Part shown: piece after piece, positions 54,304 to 63,121 of the stretch
Layout of the letters: each line of letters starts with the position of its first letter
Numbering within the stretch: position 1 is the first letter of the stretch
Notes under the pieces: generated by a model
Seen by the model: only the letters and a program-made list of their open reading frames with translations
Told to the model about the DNA's origin: nothing
The model's database searches: none
DNA from: Sphingosinithalassobacter sp. CS137
GTDB taxonomy: Bacteria; Pseudomonadota; Alphaproteobacteria; Sphingomonadales; Sphingomonadaceae
Direction: 5' to 3'
Assembly (NCBI RefSeq): GCF_014334115.1
Contig: NZ_CP060494.1
Location: 682,001-746,000 of the forward strand
DNA: 64,000 nucleotides
Program-made: the position numbers and the translations under genes

Positions 54304-54317
54304 TTGATCCAGCGCAA
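54304..54317 (-). promoter_or_regulatory. Possible FNR-like half-conserved site upstream of ompW
   Basis: TTGAT-CCAG-CGCAA has a perfect left half of the FNR/FixK consensus and a right half with 3 of 5 matches. It is about 56-69 bases upstream of the OmpW start codon. Weak on its own; supported by context only. Confidence 0.4.
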
Positions 54318-54378
54318 ACTCCGCCTGCGTATTGTACCGGAGAGGATCGTTACACAGGCGGCATGGAACGGCGGGCGA

Positions 54379-56484
54379 TCACTCGAACTCGAGGATCGCC
54401 GCATCGACGGCCAGGCTGTCGCCGGGCGCGAAATTCGCCGCCTTTACGGTTCCGGCCCGCTCGGCGCGCAGGATGTTCTCCATCTTCATCGCCTCTACGA
54501 CTGCGAGCGGCTGCCCCGCTTCCACCGTGTCGCCCGGGCCGACGTGCAGCGTCGTCAGCAACCCCGGCATCGGACAGAGCAGGAACTTGCTCATGTCCGG
54601 CGGCACCTTCTCGATCATGTGTCGCCGGTAGCGCGCGACATGCGGCGGCAGCACCTCGACGCTATGGGAGGCGCCATGCGCGGTCAGCCGCCAGCCACTG
54701 CGGGTCCGGGCGACTCCGACCGTGATCGGTTCGTCGTCGACTCTCGCCGCGAACAGCGGCTCGCCCGGGCGCCAGTGTCCCACAACATCGAGCGGCGGCT
54801 CATCCTCGTCATAGTTGACCAGAAGGCCGCCGTCATAGCCGTCGATCGAGAGCTCGAAACGATCGCCATCGACGGTCACGACACGATCGGGCGACAGAGG
54901 TGGATGATCGGTCAGCTGGCCCGAGATCCTGGCGTCGCGTTCGGCCCGCGCCAGATCGATTACCGTCGCCAGCGCGGCAAGCTTGCGCCGCAGCGTCGCG
55001 TCCGTCGGCGCGCCCTGGAATCCCTCGGGATACTCTTCGGCGATGAAGCCGGTGGTCAGCGCCCCCTCGCGAAAGCGCGGGTGCTGCATGATCGCCGACA
55101 GGAAATCGACATTGTGGCCGATGCCCTCGATGCGGAACCGGTCGAGCGCAGCGACCTGCCGTTCGGCCGCTTCGTCGCGCGTCGGCGCCCAGGTGACGAG
55201 CTTGGCGATCATCGGATCGTAGAACATCGAGATTTCCGAACCTTCGACCACGCCATCATCGACGCGGGTATATCCGCCACCGCGGCTTCCCGGCGCGTTC
55301 GAAGTCGAGACACTATCCGCACCGTCCGCGGCACGTGCCTCGGCTTCGCTCGGGACGAACGGGTGGCTATAGTCAGTCTCGCGGGACGCAGGCGGCAGAT
55401 AGCGGACCAGCCGACCGGTCGACGGCAGGAAGCCGCGATACGGATCCTCGGCATAGACGCGGTTCTCGATCGCCCAGCCATTCAGCCGCACGTCTTCCTG
55501 CCCGAACGCCAGCTTCTCGCCCGCCGCGACACGGATCATCTGCTCGACGAGATCGAGCCCGGTCACGGCTTCGGTCACCGGATGCTCCACCTGGAGCCGC
55601 GTGTTCATCTCGAGGAAGTAGAAGCTCTCGCCCGTCGTATCGGCGCCCGAGACGATCAGCTCGACCGTGCCGGCGCTGTAGTAGCCGACGGCGCGGGCGA
55701 GCGCGACCGCCTGCTCGCCCATCGCCTTGCGCATGTCAGGCGTGACGAAGGGCGACGGCGCTTCCTCGACGACCTTCTGGTGGCGGCGCTGTATCGAGCA
55801 TTCGCGCTCGCCCAGATAGACAATGTTGCCGTGCTGGTCGCCGAGCACCTGGATCTCGATATGCCGGGGGCTCTCGATGAACTTCTCGATGAAGACGCGA
55901 TCGTCGCCGAAGCTCGCCAGCCCTTCGCGCTTGGTCGCCTCGAACCCGTCGCGGACATCCTGTTCGGACCAGGCGAGCCGCATCCCCTTGCCGCCGCCGC
56001 CCGCCGAGGCCTTCATCATCACCGGATAGCCGATGTCCCCCGCGATCTTCACCGCCGCGTCGGTATCGGCGATCTCGCCCAGGAAACCCGGGACGACGTT
56101 CACCCCCGCTTCCTTGGCGAGCTTCTTCGATTCGATCTTGTCGCCCATCGCCGCGATGGCGTTCGGCGGCGGGCCGATGAACGCCACGCCGGCATCAGCG
56201 CATGCCTTGGCGAAGCTCTCGCGCTCCGACAGGAAGCCATAGCCGGGGTGGATCGCATCGGCGCCGGTCGCCTTCGCGGCCTCAAGAATCTTGTCGGCGA
56301 GCAGATAGCTCTCGCTCGCGGGCGGCGGGCCGAGCCGCACTGCCTCATCGGCCATCTGGACGTGCGGAGCGCGCGCATCGGCATCCGAATAGACCGCGAC
56401 GGTGGCGATCCCCATGCGCTTTGCGGTCCGCATGACGCGGCACGCGATTTCGCCGCGATTGGCGACCAGGATTTTCTTGAACAT
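54379..56484 (-). CDS. pccA: Propionyl-CoA carboxylase biotin-containing alpha subunit
   Basis: A 701-residue biotin carboxylase/BCCP fusion. The biotin carboxylase part starts FKKILVANRGEIACRVMRTA, has the ATP-grasp MKASAGGGGKGMRLAW and EMNTRLQVEHPVTEAVTGLD. A BT-like middle region follows, and the biotinyl Lys is Lys667 in VEAMKMEN. Length and the neighbouring pccB, mce and mutase genes point to propionyl-CoA rather than acetyl-CoA or methylcrotonyl-CoA. I choose ATG 56484; a TTG three bases upstream is possible. A Ser/Gly-rich insert (residues ~395-420) between the carboxylase and middle parts is not typical. Confidence 0.9.
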   Translation of the reverse strand: MFKKILVANRGEIACRVMRTAKRMGIATVAVYSDADARAPHVQMADEAVRLGPPPASESYLLADKILEAAKATGADAIHPGYGFLSERESFAKACADAGVAFIGPPPNAIAAMGDKIESKKLAKEAGVNVVPGFLGEIADTDAAVKIAGDIGYPVMMKASAGGGGKGMRLAWSEQDVRDGFEATKREGLASFGDDRVFIEKFIESPRHIEIQVLGDQHGNIVYLGERECSIQRRHQKVVEEAPSPFVTPDMRKAMGEQAVALARAVGYYSAGTVELIVSGADTTGESFYFLEMNTRLQVEHPVTEAVTGLDLVEQMIRVAAGEKLAFGQEDVRLNGWAIENRVYAEDPYRGFLPSTGRLVRYLPPASRETDYSHPFVPSEAEARAADGADSVSTSNAPGSRGGGYTRVDDGVVEGSEISMFYDPMIAKLVTWAPTRDEAAERQVAALDRFRIEGIGHNVDFLSAIMQHPRFREGALTTGFIAEEYPEGFQGAPTDATLRRKLAALATVIDLARAERDARISGQLTDHPPLSPDRVVTVDGDRFELSIDGYDGGLLVNYDEDEPPLDVVGHWRPGEPLFAARVDDEPITVGVARTRSGWRLTAHGASHSVEVLPPHVARYRRHMIEKVPPDMSKFLLCPMPGLLTTLHVGPGDTVEAGQPLAVVEAMKMENILRAERAGTVKAANFAPGDSLAVDAAILEFE

Positions 56485-56494
56485 CAATTCGCCT

Positions 56495-56899
56495 TCACAT
56501 CGTCATCGAGTGGAGCAGTTCGCGCAGCTGCCGGGTGCGCGTGCGCGTCAGCGTCGCCTTGCAACTGGCGACCAGCATCGGCTGCATCGATCCTGCGCGC
56601 GCGACATAGCCTTCGGTCCGGCAGTGCGTGTCGCGGAAGCGGAGCCACGCCCGCTGCGCCGCGATCAGCGCATCGGCATAGCCCGGCCCGTCGCCGGCCG
56701 AAGTCCCATGTCCGTCCGCATCGCGCGCGCGCATCGCGGCGAGCGTCTCGTTCCATTGCGCGTTCAGCGCGACGTCGGCCTGCTCGAACTCCGCGCCGGC
56801 GCAGGCGGTCATCGCGCTCTGGGTCTGCGGATCGGAACAGTCGCGCGACGGCGCATCCTGCAGGGCCACAGCGAGCGTCAGCAATAGCCAGGCCGTCAT
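56495..56899 (-). CDS. LprI-like (DUF1311) secreted protein
   Basis: A 134-residue protein with a short leader ([13 protein letters not shown]) and the lysozyme-inhibitor LprI family pattern: DCSDPQTQSAMTACAGAEFE, a W-N-x-x-L-A-A-M helix, and AQRAWLRFRDTHC with conserved Cys. Its start overlaps the stop of the hydrolase gene by four bases. It lies between hydrolase and pccA and is probably unrelated to propionate metabolism in itself. Confidence 0.78.
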   Translation of the reverse strand: MTAWLLLTLAVALQDAPSRDCSDPQTQSAMTACAGAEFEQADVALNAQWNETLAAMRARDADGHGTSAGDGPGYADALIAAQRAWLRFRDTHCRTEGYVARAGSMQPMLVASCKATLTRTRTRQLRELLHSMTM

Positions 56900-57732
56900 T
56901 CCGCTTCTCCTTCGGTCGGGTCGGCATAGGCCCATCGCAGCGCGTCGAGTGCCGCGCCATGGTAGATGGTCGAATGCGCTTCATCGGGCCGCGGCACATA
57001 GGTCCAGCGCAATCCCTCCGGTGCCCGCTGCCGAAGCGCGGCGACCAGCAGGTCCATGCCGAGCTGGTGCAGCCCGCCTTTGTCGGCGACGGTGAGGTAA
57101 AGCCGCCGCTCGGCGCCGTCCTGCGCGTCGAGCGCGGCCCCTGCGGTGCGGCCGACCGCCACGCGATCCCACCACAGGCTGGGGCTGATCGCGAGATAGC
57201 TGTCGAACAGATCCGGCTGCGTCAGAAAGGTGTCGACGATGAAGAGTCCCGCGAGCGACTCCCCGATCACCGCGCGCTCGCCGGTCAGACTGTAGCGCGC
57301 CTCGACGAAAGGGATCACTTCGTCGGCGAGGTGGCGGCGGAACCGCTCGGCTTGGCCTGCGGTCGGATACTCCGCCAGTATCTCCGGATCGCTGGCCGTA
57401 GGCGCAAGCTCGTTCACCCGGTCTCCGGTCTCGATCCCGACGACGACCATCGCCGGGTACATGCCGGAGAGGCCGCCGAGATGCGAGAGGCCGGCGATAT
57501 GATACCAGTCCTGCGCCAGCCCGCCGTCGATAACGTACAGCGCCGGGCAGGCGCTTTCGGCATCGCATCCGGGCGGCGCCCAGACGTTCACCGTCCGCTC
57601 GGCATCCATCGCCGTCGAGGTGAGCCGATAGCTGGTCCCGAAGCCGATTTGCTGGCCAGCCGTCGCATCCTGCGCAGCGGCGGGCGTCGCCGCCACCGCT
57701 GCCGCCAGAACGAAAAGCCCGCGCATCCTCAT
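56896..57732 (-). CDS. Exported alpha/beta hydrolase (esterase D-like)
   Basis: A 278-residue exported hydrolase with a signal peptide ([15 protein letters not shown]). The nucleophile is the Ser in [14 protein letters not shown] (PF00756-like GESxAG elbow), with PALYVIDGG earlier and a His in [11 protein letters not shown]. Related proteins include IroE/Fes-type esterases, but the substrate is unknown. I use ATG 57732, which overlaps the bioB stop by four bases; ATG 57726 is an alternative. Confidence 0.78.
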   Translation of the reverse strand: MRMRGLFVLAAAVAATPAAAQDATAGQQIGFGTSYRLTSTAMDAERTVNVWAPPGCDAESACPALYVIDGGLAQDWYHIAGLSHLGGLSGMYPAMVVVGIETGDRVNELAPTASDPEILAEYPTAGQAERFRRHLADEVIPFVEARYSLTGERAVIGESLAGLFIVDTFLTQPDLFDSYLAISPSLWWDRVAVGRTAGAALDAQDGAERRLYLTVADKGGLHQLGMDLLVAALRQRAPEGLRWTYVPRPDEAHSTIYHGAALDALRWAYADPTEGEAE

Positions 57733-58736
57733 TCCGCAGCGGCTTCCATCCGGCACGCCCGCATCGGCTCTTCGCCGGTCATCGGCTTCAACCCCAGCTT
57801 CGCCAGCATCGCGCTATCGGCGTCATCGCCCGCGTTCGCTGCGGTGAGCAGCTTGTCGCCGGTGAAGATGCTGTTCGCGCCCGCCAGGAAGCACAAAGCC
57901 TGCGTCGCCTCGCTCATGCTCTCGCGGCCAGCGGAAAGGCGCACCATGCTCATCGGCATGGTGATGCGCGCCACCGCCACCGTCCGCACGAATTCGATGT
58001 CGTCGATCTTCGCGAGCGGCGTGTCGGCCAGCATGTCGCCCAGTACGGTGCCCTTCACCGGCACCAGCGCGTTGATCGGCACGCTTTCGGGATGCCGCTC
58101 CAGCGTCGCCAGCGCATGGAGGAAACCGACGCGGTCGCCGCGCTGCTCGCCCATGCCGACGATCCCGCCCGAGCAGACGTTGATGCCGGCGTTGCGGACA
58201 TTGTCCAGCGTTTCGACGCGCTCCTCGAAGCTGCGCGTCGAGATGACGTTCGCGTAATTCTCGGGCGCGGTGTCGATATTGTGGTTGTAATAGTCGAGCC
58301 CCGCATCCTTCAGCATCGCCGCCTGCTTGGGCGTCAGCATGCCGAGCGTCATGCAGGTTTCCATTCCCATCGCGCGCACGCCGCTGACGATCTCGACGAT
58401 CGCGGGCATGTCGCGGTCCTTGGGATTGCGCCACGCCGCGCCCATGCAGAAGCGCTGCGAGCCATTGTCCTTCGCCTGCGCCGCGCGCTGGAGCACTTCG
58501 CGCGGGTCCATGAGCTTGGTCGCCTTCACGCCGCTGTCGGCATGCACGCTCTGCGAGCAATAGCCGCAATCCTCCGGACAGCCGCCCGTCTTGATCGACA
58601 GCAGCGTACACAGCTGAACCTCGTCCGCCGCGTGATGCGCACGATGCACCTCGGACGCGCGGAACAGCAGCTCGGTGAACGGCAGGTCGAACAGTGCGGC
58701 GATTTCCTCGCGGGTCCAGTCGGTACGCGGCGTCAA
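57729..58736 (-). CDS. bioB: Biotin synthase
   Basis: A 335-residue radical SAM enzyme converting dethiobiotin to biotin. The SAM cluster motif is CPEDCGYC ([17 protein letters not shown]); other family blocks are [38 protein letters not shown] and [16 protein letters not shown]. The start appears to be TTG at 58736: it overlaps the upstream stop as TTGA and has GGGAG seven bases upstream, and the BioB domain begins right there ([11 protein letters not shown]). Placing it in the propionyl-CoA operon supplies the cofactor for PccA. Confidence 0.93.
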   Translation of the reverse strand: MTPRTDWTREEIAALFDLPFTELLFRASEVHRAHHAADEVQLCTLLSIKTGGCPEDCGYCSQSVHADSGVKATKLMDPREVLQRAAQAKDNGSQRFCMGAAWRNPKDRDMPAIVEIVSGVRAMGMETCMTLGMLTPKQAAMLKDAGLDYYNHNIDTAPENYANVISTRSFEERVETLDNVRNAGINVCSGGIVGMGEQRGDRVGFLHALATLERHPESVPINALVPVKGTVLGDMLADTPLAKIDDIEFVRTVAVARITMPMSMVRLSAGRESMSEATQALCFLAGANSIFTGDKLLTAANAGDDADSAMLAKLGLKPMTGEEPMRACRMEAAAE

Positions 58737-59095
58737 AACAATACTCCCAACCAGATAAACGAAAAGGCGCCGACGCCGGCGCCGAGCCCCGCCACCGCAG
58801 CGGTGTGCATCCACCAGGCACGCCGGGGCAGCGGCGTTTCCTTGCGGCGCGCGGTAATGACTTCGGCGATCGCCGAAATCGAGGAAAAGCCGCTGATCGC
58901 CAGCGATACCAGCACCACGACGAGGGTCGCCGGCTTGATCGCCTCCGCCTTGTCACTGCCCGACAGCGTCAGCACGCCACCGAAGGCGAGCAGCGTCGTC
59001 GTCAGCAGGAACTTGGAATAGTCATACAGCAGGATGTCCGTGTCAGGACCCGGATCGACCAGCTTCGCTGGGGTGACGGTTTCCTCGTCGCTCAT
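58733..59095 (-). CDS. Small three-helix membrane protein, unknown
   Basis: A 120-residue protein with three hydrophobic helices ([55 protein letters not shown]) after an acidic N-terminus. It overlaps the mutase gene by four bases and bioB by four (TTGA), so it is translationally linked to both. No family recognised. Confidence 0.65.
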   Translation of the reverse strand: MSDEETVTPAKLVDPGPDTDILLYDYSKFLLTTTLLAFGGVLTLSGSDKAEAIKPATLVVVLVSLAISGFSSISAIAEVITARRKETPLPRRAWWMHTAAVAGLGAGVGAFSFIWLGVLF

Positions 59096-61224
59096 TCGGC
59101 GGCCTCCTCGGCAGGTGGCATGTTGTGGCCCAGCAGCTTGAGCACCTCGGCCGCGGCGGTCACCAGATTCGTGCCGGGCCCGAAGATCGCCTGCACCCCC
59201 GCCTCGCGCAGGAACTCGTACTCCTGCGACGGGATCACGCCCCCGGCGACCACCTTGATGTCGGGCCGCCCCGCCTCCCGCAGCCGCCGGATCAGCTCGG
59301 GGACCAGCGTCTTGTGCCCTGCCGCCAGGCTCGATGCGCCGACCACGTCGACCTCGCGCTCGATCGCGAGCCGCGCGGCTTCCTCGGGCGTCTGGAACAG
59401 CGGCCCCGAGACGACATCGAAGCCCAGATCGGCGAACGCCGATGCGACCACGTTCGCGCCGCGATCATGCCCGTCCTGCCCCATCTTGGCGACCAGGATG
59501 CGCGGGCGGCGGCCAAGTCGCCGTTCGAGCGCGGCCACGCCTTCCTCGGCGCGCGCCCAGCCCGCATCCTCGGCATGGGCCGGGCCATAGACGCCGCGGA
59601 TCGGGGTGACGCTCACCCCATGCCGATCGAACACCGCCTCCATCGCCGCCGACATTTCGCCGAGCGTGCAGCGCGCGCGCGCCGCCTCGACGCACAGGCC
59701 GAGGAGATTGGCGTCGCCCGCCGCCCCCTGCCGCAGTGCGCCCAGCGCGGCCTGCGCCGCCTTCTCGTCACGCTCGGCGCGGACGCGCTCGATCCGGCGA
59801 ATCTGGTCGGCGCGCACCTTGGCATTGTCGATGTCGAGGATGTCGATCTCGTCGGCCTGCGCCGGGCGATATTTGTTCACGCCGACGATCACGTCCTCGC
59901 CCCGGTCGATCCGCGCCTGCCGCGCCGCCGCGGCGCGCTCGATATGCTCCTTGGGGATCCCCTTCGCGACCGCGTCGGTCATCCCGCCGGCGGCTTCGAC
60001 TTCCTCGATCAGCGCCCAGGCCTTGTCCGCGAGCTCCTTGGTCAGCGCCTCGACATAATAGCTGCCGCCCAGCGGATCGACGACGTTCGTCATCCCCGTT
60101 TCTTCCTGGAGGATCAGCTGCGTGTTGCGCGCGATCCGGGCGGAGAAATCGGTGGGCAGCGCGACCGCTTCGTCCAGCGCATTGGTGTGCAGGCTCTGCG
60201 TGCCCCCGAACGTCGCCGCCATCGCCTCGATCGTGGTGCGGATGACGTTGTTGTAGGGGTCCTGCTCGGTCAGCGAGACGCCGCTCGTCTGGCAGTGCGT
60301 GCGCAGCATCTGGCTGCGCGCATTGCCGCCGAAATCGGCGATGATCCGGCTCCACAGCGTGCGCGCGGCGCGCAGCTTGGCGACTTCCATGAAGAAGTTC
60401 ATGCCGATGCCGAAGAAGAAGCTCAAACGCCCTGCAAAAGCGTCAATATCCAGCCCGCGATCGAGCGCCGCGCGGACATAGGCCATGCCGTCCGCCAGCG
60501 TGAACGCCAGCTCCTGCACAGCCGTCGCCCCGGCCTCGTGCATGTGATAGCCGCTGATCGAGATCGAATTGAATCGTGGCATGTTTTCGGAGGTGTAGGC
60601 GATGATGTCCGCCACGATCCGCATCGAGGGCTCGGGCGGATAGATATAGGTATTGCGGACCATGAACTCCTTGAGGATGTCGTTCTGGATCGTCCCCGAG
60701 AGCTGGTCCTGCGATACGCCCTGCTCTTCCGCCGCGACGATATAGAAGGCCAGGCACGGCAGCACCGCGCCGTTCATCGTCATGCTGACCGACATGGTAT
60801 CGAGCGGAATGCCGTCGAACAGGATCTTCATGTCCTCGAGCGTGTCGATCGCCACGCCAGCCTTGCCGACGTCGCCCGTCACGCGCGGGTGATCGCTGTC
60901 GTATCCGCGATGCGTCGCCAGATCGAACGCGACCGAAAGCCCCTTCTGCCCCGCGGCGAGATTGCGGCGATAGAAGGCGTTCGATTCCTCGGCAGTGGAG
61001 AAACCGGCATATTGGCGGATCGTCCAGGGGCGCCCCGCATACATGCTGGCCTTCACGCCGCGCGTATAGGGGGCGAAGCCCGGCAGGCCAGGATCGGCGG
61101 CATCCTGCGCGGTGTAGAGCGGCTTCACCGCGATGCCCTCGGGCGTCTCCCACCCCAGGTCGCGCCCCTTCACTTCCTTGGCGGCAAGCGCCTTCCAGTC
61201 GTCGAGCGTGGGTTTGTCAGCCAT
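59092..61224 (-). CDS. mcm: Methylmalonyl-CoA mutase
   Basis: A 710-residue B12-dependent mutase converting methylmalonyl-CoA to succinyl-CoA. The barrel has [40 protein letters not shown] and [11 protein letters not shown]. The C-terminal B12 domain has DGHDRGANV (His586, lower cobalamin ligand) and [19 protein letters not shown]. It is the single-chain type. The ATG at 61224 is used; a TTG six bases earlier exists. No meaB/argK chaperone gene is in this window. Confidence 0.95.
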   Translation of the reverse strand: MADKPTLDDWKALAAKEVKGRDLGWETPEGIAVKPLYTAQDAADPGLPGFAPYTRGVKASMYAGRPWTIRQYAGFSTAEESNAFYRRNLAAGQKGLSVAFDLATHRGYDSDHPRVTGDVGKAGVAIDTLEDMKILFDGIPLDTMSVSMTMNGAVLPCLAFYIVAAEEQGVSQDQLSGTIQNDILKEFMVRNTYIYPPEPSMRIVADIIAYTSENMPRFNSISISGYHMHEAGATAVQELAFTLADGMAYVRAALDRGLDIDAFAGRLSFFFGIGMNFFMEVAKLRAARTLWSRIIADFGGNARSQMLRTHCQTSGVSLTEQDPYNNVIRTTIEAMAATFGGTQSLHTNALDEAVALPTDFSARIARNTQLILQEETGMTNVVDPLGGSYYVEALTKELADKAWALIEEVEAAGGMTDAVAKGIPKEHIERAAAARQARIDRGEDVIVGVNKYRPAQADEIDILDIDNAKVRADQIRRIERVRAERDEKAAQAALGALRQGAAGDANLLGLCVEAARARCTLGEMSAAMEAVFDRHGVSVTPIRGVYGPAHAEDAGWARAEEGVAALERRLGRRPRILVAKMGQDGHDRGANVVASAFADLGFDVVSGPLFQTPEEAARLAIEREVDVVGASSLAAGHKTLVPELIRRLREAGRPDIKVVAGGVIPSQEYEFLREAGVQAIFGPGTNLVTAAAEVLKLLGHNMPPAEEAAE

Positions 61225-61278
61225 TCGCAATCTCTACTCTTTCGCACGTCCGGGTGCATCCACGCCGCTCAGCGGGAA

Positions 61279-62064
61279 TCACGCACCCTTGAATTCCGCA
61301 TCGCGCTTCTGAAGGAAGGCGGCCCCGCCCTCGGTCGCGTCCGCGGTCCGCCGCGCGGCGCGCTGGTTCTCGGCCTCGCGCTCCATCGTCTCGGCGAGGC
61401 TGTGGCTCATGCCATAGGCGACCTGCTGGCGCATCAGTCCCATCGCGACGGTGGGACCGCGCGCCAGCCGGTCGGCGAACATCCACGCCTCGTTCTCGAG
61501 CACGTCGTTGGGGACCAGGCGATAGGCGAGCCCCCATTCGAGCGCCCGCTCCGCCTTGATCCGCTCGCCCAGCAGCAGCATCTCCATCGCGCGGCCACGG
61601 CCGATCAGCCGAGGCAGCATCCAGCTCGCGCCGCCGTCCGCCACCAGCCCGATGTTGACGAACGCCTGCAGGAAATAGGCGCTTTCGCCCGCGATACAGA
61701 AATCCGCCGCCAGCGCCAGGCTGCACCCGATCCCGGCTGCGGCGCCCTGTACCGCGCTCACCACCGGCACCGGAAGATCGGCGATCGCCTGGATCGTCGG
61801 GTGATAATGGTCGGAAAGCGCTTTGTACGTCGCATCGCCGGGCTCGCCGTCGCGCGCCGCGCTCGCGCTGACGTCGGCGCCGGAGCAGAAGCCGCGTCCA
61901 GCACCGAGCAACAGCACCGCGCGGGCATCGCCGAGCGCATCGAGCGCATCGCGGATTTCGTCGAACATCTGCGGCGGCGCGGCGTTCAGCCGCTCGGGCC
62001 GGTTGAGCGTGATGCCGAGCACGTCGCCGCGCCGTTCGGTGAGGATCATTTCATAGTCGGTCAT
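61279..62064 (-). CDS. Enoyl-CoA hydratase/isomerase family protein
   Basis: A 261-residue crotonase-fold enzyme. The oxyanion/CoA motifs are LLLGAGRGFCSGADVSASAA and PVVSAVQGAAAGIGCSLALA, with the Ser/Glu-position residues in DGGASWMLPRLIG (Asp in place of one catalytic Glu). Its partner genes suggest a role in CoA-thioester breakdown feeding propionyl-CoA or in 2-(1,2-epoxyphenyl)acetyl-CoA-like chemistry, but the substrate is unclear. It starts behind GAGAGGG. Confidence 0.83.
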   Translation of the reverse strand: MTDYEMILTERRGDVLGITLNRPERLNAAPPQMFDEIRDALDALGDARAVLLLGAGRGFCSGADVSASAARDGEPGDATYKALSDHYHPTIQAIADLPVPVVSAVQGAAAGIGCSLALAADFCIAGESAYFLQAFVNIGLVADGGASWMLPRLIGRGRAMEMLLLGERIKAERALEWGLAYRLVPNDVLENEAWMFADRLARGPTVAMGLMRQQVAYGMSHSLAETMEREAENQRAARRTADATEGGAAFLQKRDAEFKGA

Positions 62065-62100
62065 TTCAGTCGTCCCTCTCCCGCCCGCGCTACACCGGAA

Positions 62101-62155
62101 CCGTTCGTACTGAGGAGGGGCTGAGCCTGGCAAAGCGGCTCCTCAGGTCGAACGG
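62101..62155. repeat. REP-like interrupted palindrome
   Basis: Two nested inverted segments, CCGTTCG...CGAACGG and CTGAGGAG...CTCCTCAG, enclose a 21-base loop with CTGAGCCTGGC. Such elements occur as dispersed palindromes in sphingomonad genomes; I see only this copy in the window. It lies between mce and the enoyl-CoA hydratase gene. Confidence 0.6.
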
Positions 62156-62160
62156 AGCGT

Positions 62161-62580
62161 CTAGTGCCCGCCCTTCGGCGTCTCCATCAATTCGGTCAGC
62201 ACCCCGCCCATGTCCTTGGGGTGCAGGAAGATCACCGGCGTGCCATGCGCGCCGATCCGCGGCTCGCCCAGCACCTTCACGCCCTTCGCCTCCATCTCGG
62301 CCTTGGCGGCGTAGATGTCGGGCACTTCGAAACAGACATGATGCTGCCCGCCTGCCGGGTTCTTCTCGAGAAACTTCGCGATCGGCGAATTCTCGCCCAG
62401 CGGCTCGAGCAGCTCGATCTGGCTGTTCGGCGTGTCGACGAAGCACACGCGCACGCCTTGTGCGGGCAGGTCGAAGGGTTCGCCGATGCGGGTGGCGCCC
62501 ATGATGTCGCGATAGCGGGCTACTGCCGCCCCAATCGAGGGCGTTGCGACGCCAACGTGGTTCAGGGGACCGAGTTTCAT
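62161..62580 (-). CDS. mce: Methylmalonyl-CoA epimerase
   Basis: A 139-residue glyoxalase-fold enzyme interconverting the methylmalonyl-CoA epimers. It starts KLGPLNHVGVATPSI (metal His8), has SQIELLEPLGENSPIAKFL, GGQHHVCFEVPDI (metal His), and ends FLHPKDMGGVLTELME with the metal Glu. It links propionyl-CoA carboxylase to the mutase. Its ATG overlaps the stop of the foreign-looking gene upstream as ATGA. Confidence 0.93.
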   Translation of the reverse strand: MKLGPLNHVGVATPSIGAAVARYRDIMGATRIGEPFDLPAQGVRVCFVDTPNSQIELLEPLGENSPIAKFLEKNPAGGQHHVCFEVPDIYAAKAEMEAKGVKVLGEPRIGAHGTPVIFLHPKDMGGVLTELMETPKGGH

Positions 62581-63107
62581 GCGTTTCCGTCTTTCTCAGA
62601 CAGATATTCTAAGACCTTATCCTTGATTTCGGTGATTTCGTGCTGCGTCAGAAAGCTGACTTCTAGCGCATCACCCGTGTCGCAATCGGTAATCCGATGA
62701 TTGCGGACCAGTCCTTCAATCATCTCTCGCGCCCATGTATTTTCTTTCACTCGGGCCATCTCGCACAGGACTTCAAACCTGTCAGTGATAGAAAATCTAG
62801 AGTCTGCAAGAAACTGTCCAAAAAGTCCTGCGGAATTGAAGCCGCTTTCGCCGGGCCAACCAGCGCAGTCAGCTCCCCAACTGCGGACGAATGCCGATGG
62901 GTTACATTGCGAAATGAAGTCTTCCCATTCAGCGCACAGGAAATTTATTTCCTTGCGTCCAGCGGACCCCGCCATCCAGTCCCAATAGTATACCACGTCC
63001 TTCTCATCGAAGAGGCCCGCTTCGACGTCCAACCCGGTGAGGTAGGAATATTTCGCATCAAAAGAGCGATTGACTCGCCCCTGCTTGTCGAATGGCTCTC
63101 TATCCAT
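62577..63107 (-). CDS. Unknown protein inserted in the propionyl-CoA operon
   Basis: A 176-residue soluble protein, rich in Asp, Glu and aromatic residues (EKDVVYYWDWMAGSAGRKEI; EWEDFISQCNPSAF), with no membrane segment. I do not recognise its family. Its DNA is clearly richer in A/T than the neighbours (runs such as TATTCTAAGACCTTATCC) and its codon use has many A/T-ending codons, so it is probably a horizontally acquired insertion. It sits 14 bases after pccB and overlaps mce (ATGA), which keeps the operon translated through. Confidence 0.75.
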   Translation of the reverse strand: MDREPFDKQGRVNRSFDAKYSYLTGLDVEAGLFDEKDVVYYWDWMAGSAGRKEINFLCAEWEDFISQCNPSAFVRSWGADCAGWPGESGFNSAGLFGQFLADSRFSITDRFEVLCEMARVKENTWAREMIEGLVRNHRITDCDTGDALEVSFLTQHEITEIKDKVLEYLSEKDGNA

Positions 63108-63121
63108 GCTGCCGCTCCTGT

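Noticed and set aside
54040..58257. A 1400-codon open frame on the plus strand across ompW, pccA, lprI, hydrolase and bioB
   Set aside because: It runs antisense through five well-supported genes with recognisable active sites and shows Arg-rich low-complexity translation only.
59125..62124. A ~1000-codon plus-strand open frame opposite the mutase and hydratase genes
   Set aside because: Same cause: antisense frame in GC-rich codons. The mutase has an intact B12 motif on the other strand.
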